Source: Mayfieldus profundus (GTDB lineage Bacteria > Actinomycetota > Thermoleophilia > Solirubrobacterales > 70-9). Taken from it: 64,000 nucleotides of DNA. Position 1 is the stretch's first letter. Each line of letters begins with the position of its first letter. The position numbers and the translations under genes are program-made. Under the pieces are notes generated by a model. That model was not told the DNA's origin, did no database searches, and saw nothing but the letters and a program-made list of their open reading frames with translations. The stretch lies in contig JBBPIM010000003.1 in the NCBI GenBank assembly GCA_038040325.1, forward strand, positions 62,001 to 126,000. Direction: 5' to 3'. Below are positions 62,622-64,000 of this stretch, piece by piece.

Positions 62622-63521
62622 CTACTGCGCCTGACCAGCCAGTGCCGCGGCGCAACGCCGCGGCTCAAATCGCTTTCCCGGCCGCGGAAACTGCGTGCCG
62701 ACGAAGCGGTCCCACATGCGGTCGCTCATTACCCGCCGCGCGCCGAGGCTGAGCCCGGCCGAGGCCGTGACCTTGTAGCGGGTGCGGGGCCGCCGCGCCG
62801 AGATCGCCCGCTCGATCTTGCGGGCGACGGTCTCAGGGCCGCCGCCGAGTCGCGCCAGGCCGCCCTCGTAGACGGCGGCGGTCTCGCGGCCGACCGCGGT
62901 GTTGAACTCGGCGTAGGGGCCGTCGCTCGGCAGCTCGTCGGAGATCGAGCCGGCCGCGGTCTCCCCGAAGCGGGTCTTGATCAGCCCCGGCTCGATGATC
63001 ACCACGTCGACTCCGAACCCCGCCACCTCGAATCGCAGCGCGTCCGAGAGGGCCTCGACCGCGTGCTTGGTCGCGTGGTAGACCCCGCCGCCGGGGAAGA
63101 CCAGCTTTCCGCCCATCGAGCTGACGTTGACGATCCGGCCCCAGCCCTGGCGCCGCATCCCCGGCAGCGCCAGCTGGCACATCCGCAGCAGCCCGAAGAC
63201 ATTGGTCTCGAATTGCCGGCGGACCGCGTCGAGGGGTACCTCCTCGAGCGCGCCGCTCTGGCTGTAGCCGGCGTTGTTGACCAGCGCCCCTGCCGCGCCC
63301 TCGGCCTGCTCAACCGCGGATACGCAGGCGCTCATCGAGGCCTCGTCGGTGACGTCGCAGGCCAGCGTCTCGCATCCTTCGGACTTGAGGTCTTCGATCG
63401 ACTCCGGCCTGCGCGCCGTCGCGTAGACCTTCCAGCCCTTGCCGGCCAGGTGCCGGGCGGTCTCGTGCCCGATCCCCGACGAGCAACCGGTGATCAGGAC
63501 CGCCTTCGATGCTTCCGCCAT
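62622..63521 (-). CDS. Short-chain dehydrogenase/reductase (SDR)
   Basis: This 299-aa classical SDR has the cofactor motif TGCSSGIG at 11-18, NNAG near 86-89 and the catalytic Ser-Tyr-Lys set in VNVSSMGG and YHATK. It oxidises or reduces a hydroxyl or carbonyl using NAD(P); the substrate is unknown. The C-terminus (about 270-299) is an extension rich in Arg. ATG 63521 has GGAGGGAG upstream. It is divergent from the zinc alcohol dehydrogenase gene. Confidence 0.93.
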   Translation of the reverse strand: MAEASKAVLITGCSSGIGHETARHLAGKGWKVYATARRPESIEDLKSEGCETLACDVTDEASMSACVSAVEQAEGAAGALVNNAGYSQSGALEEVPLDAVRRQFETNVFGLLRMCQLALPGMRRQGWGRIVNVSSMGGKLVFPGGGVYHATKHAVEALSDALRFEVAGFGVDVVIIEPGLIKTRFGETAAGSISDELPSDGPYAEFNTAVGRETAAVYEGGLARLGGGPETVARKIERAISARRPRTRYKVTASAGLSLGARRVMSDRMWDRFVGTQFPRPGKRFEPRRCAAALAGQAQ

Positions 63522-63568
63522 CTCGCTCCCTCCGTCGTCTCGGGAGGGCCCAGCCTAACTCTTGGCGA

Positions 63569-63574
63569 TAGCGT
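63569..63574 (+). promoter_or_regulatory. -10-like element (TAGCGT) of the alcohol dehydrogenase gene
   Basis: TAGCGT followed by nine bases and GTG 63584, with no Shine-Dalgarno sequence. Confidence 0.45.
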
Positions 63575-63583
63575 TCCGCTGCA

Positions 63584-64000
63584 GTGCGCGCGGTCACCTA
63601 TCAGGCTCCCGGTGAGGTTCGCCTCGACGAGAGGCCCGAGCCGGAGATCGGCTCTCCCGACGAGGCGGTGGTTCGGGTCGAGGCGAGTGGCATCTGCGGC
63701 TCGGACCTGCACATCTACCACGGCAGGGTCCAGATCGAGCCCGGCTTCGTGATCGGCCACGAATACGTGGGCACGGTGCTCGCGGTCGGAGACGAAGTCA
63801 GCGGCGTCGCCGAGGGGGACCGGGTCCTGGGGACCTACTGCACAGCCTGCGGCGAGTGCTTCTTCTGCCGCCGCGGCGACTTTCACAAGTGCGATCACGG
63901 CCGTGTCTTCGGCCATGGAGCCACCCTCGGCTCGCTACAGGGCGCCCAAGCCGAGCAGCTGCTGGTGCCGACCGCCGACCTCACCCTGCGGCGCATCCCC
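63584..64000 (+). CDS. Zinc-dependent alcohol dehydrogenase (MDR family), truncated by the window edge
   Basis: The first 139 codons of a medium-chain dehydrogenase are present. GICGSDLHIYHG supplies the catalytic-zinc Cys, IGHEYVGTV the zinc His-Glu, and CTACGECFFCRRGDFHKC the four-Cys structural zinc lobe. These enzymes oxidise alcohols or polyols with NAD(P). The start is GTG 63584, after TAGCGT. The coenzyme domain and stop lie beyond the window, so the substrate class cannot be judged. Confidence 0.9.
   Translation, partial: MRAVTYQAPGEVRLDERPEPEIGSPDEAVVRVEASGICGSDLHIYHGRVQIEPGFVIGHEYVGTVLAVGDEVSGVAEGDRVLGTYCTACGECFFCRRGDFHKCDHGRVFGHGATLGSLQGAQAEQLLVPTADLTLRRIP

Overview
The window is a GC-rich bacterial chromosome segment, most likely from an actinobacterium of the Thermoleophilia/Solirubrobacterales type. 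That placement is an inference from gene content and style: a deazaflavin (F420)-type nitroreductase next to zwf, RTX-like calcium-binding secreted proteins, a very large zinc ribbon-kinase-AAA-TPR-cyclase regulator, and many genes that start 6-11 bases after a TANNNT hexamer without a Shine-Dalgarno sequence, which suggests widespread leaderless transcripts. No database search was possible.

Region 1 (1-12.4 kb) is a pentose-phosphate/hexose-phosphate cluster: zwf (coupled to a deazaflavin-dependent oxidoreductase), gnd, pgl, rpiA (with a small isoprenylcysteine methyltransferase-like gene), tkt, tal and pgi, followed by a HAD phosphatase. A secreted PhoX-like protein lies between tal and pgi. 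The pgi reading frame has no canonical start codon upstream of its conserved N-terminus.

Region 2 (12.4-28.4 kb) holds a 777-aa polytopic membrane protein, the 1458-aa fusion regulator, two secreted subtilisin-family proteases, an MBL-fold hydrolase, a 52-aa membrane peptide, a universal stress protein, tadA and nicotinate phosphoribosyltransferase.

Region 3 (28.5-35.75 kb) has two tandem tRNA-Ser genes. The 3' half of the second, tRNA-Ser(CGA), is repeated about 7.0 kb downstream. The two 74-base copies bracket a compact island without an integrase: a six-gene, translationally coupled minus-strand operon (PqqD/RRE protein with a leader-like tail, three paralogous GT2 glycosyltransferases, a PF14907-type nucleotidyltransferase, a D-2-hydroxyacid dehydrogenase) and one divergent glycosyltransferase. 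This is the best candidate for an undescribed system: a peptide-linked (RiPP-like) sugar-modification locus.

Region 4 (35.8-43.8 kb) is accessory: an RTX-type secreted protein divergent from a TetR regulator with a 27-bp operator-like palindrome between them, a JmjC/cupin-like oxygenase, a DHFR-like reductase, a DHA2 efflux pump and a DUF899 protein that share a 24-bp promoter element, and a sulfatase-like enzyme.

Region 5 (43.8-53.2 kb) holds an acidic secreted protein, glutamate decarboxylase, a cytochrome P450, a secreted metallophosphoesterase, ytoQ, an NTF2-like protein and a two-gene DNA-repair unit. That unit pairs a LigD-type phosphoesterase fused to a degenerate ligase domain with an intact ATP-dependent ligase.

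Region 6 (53.2-64 kb) is a peptide ABC-transporter operon (permease C, binding protein, permease B, two ATPases) with a heptanucleotide repeat at the start of the last gene. It continues with an MFS exporter, a 520-bp palindrome-rich intergenic region, a membrane HD-GYP phosphodiesterase, an SDR oxidoreductase and a truncated zinc alcohol dehydrogenase running off the window.
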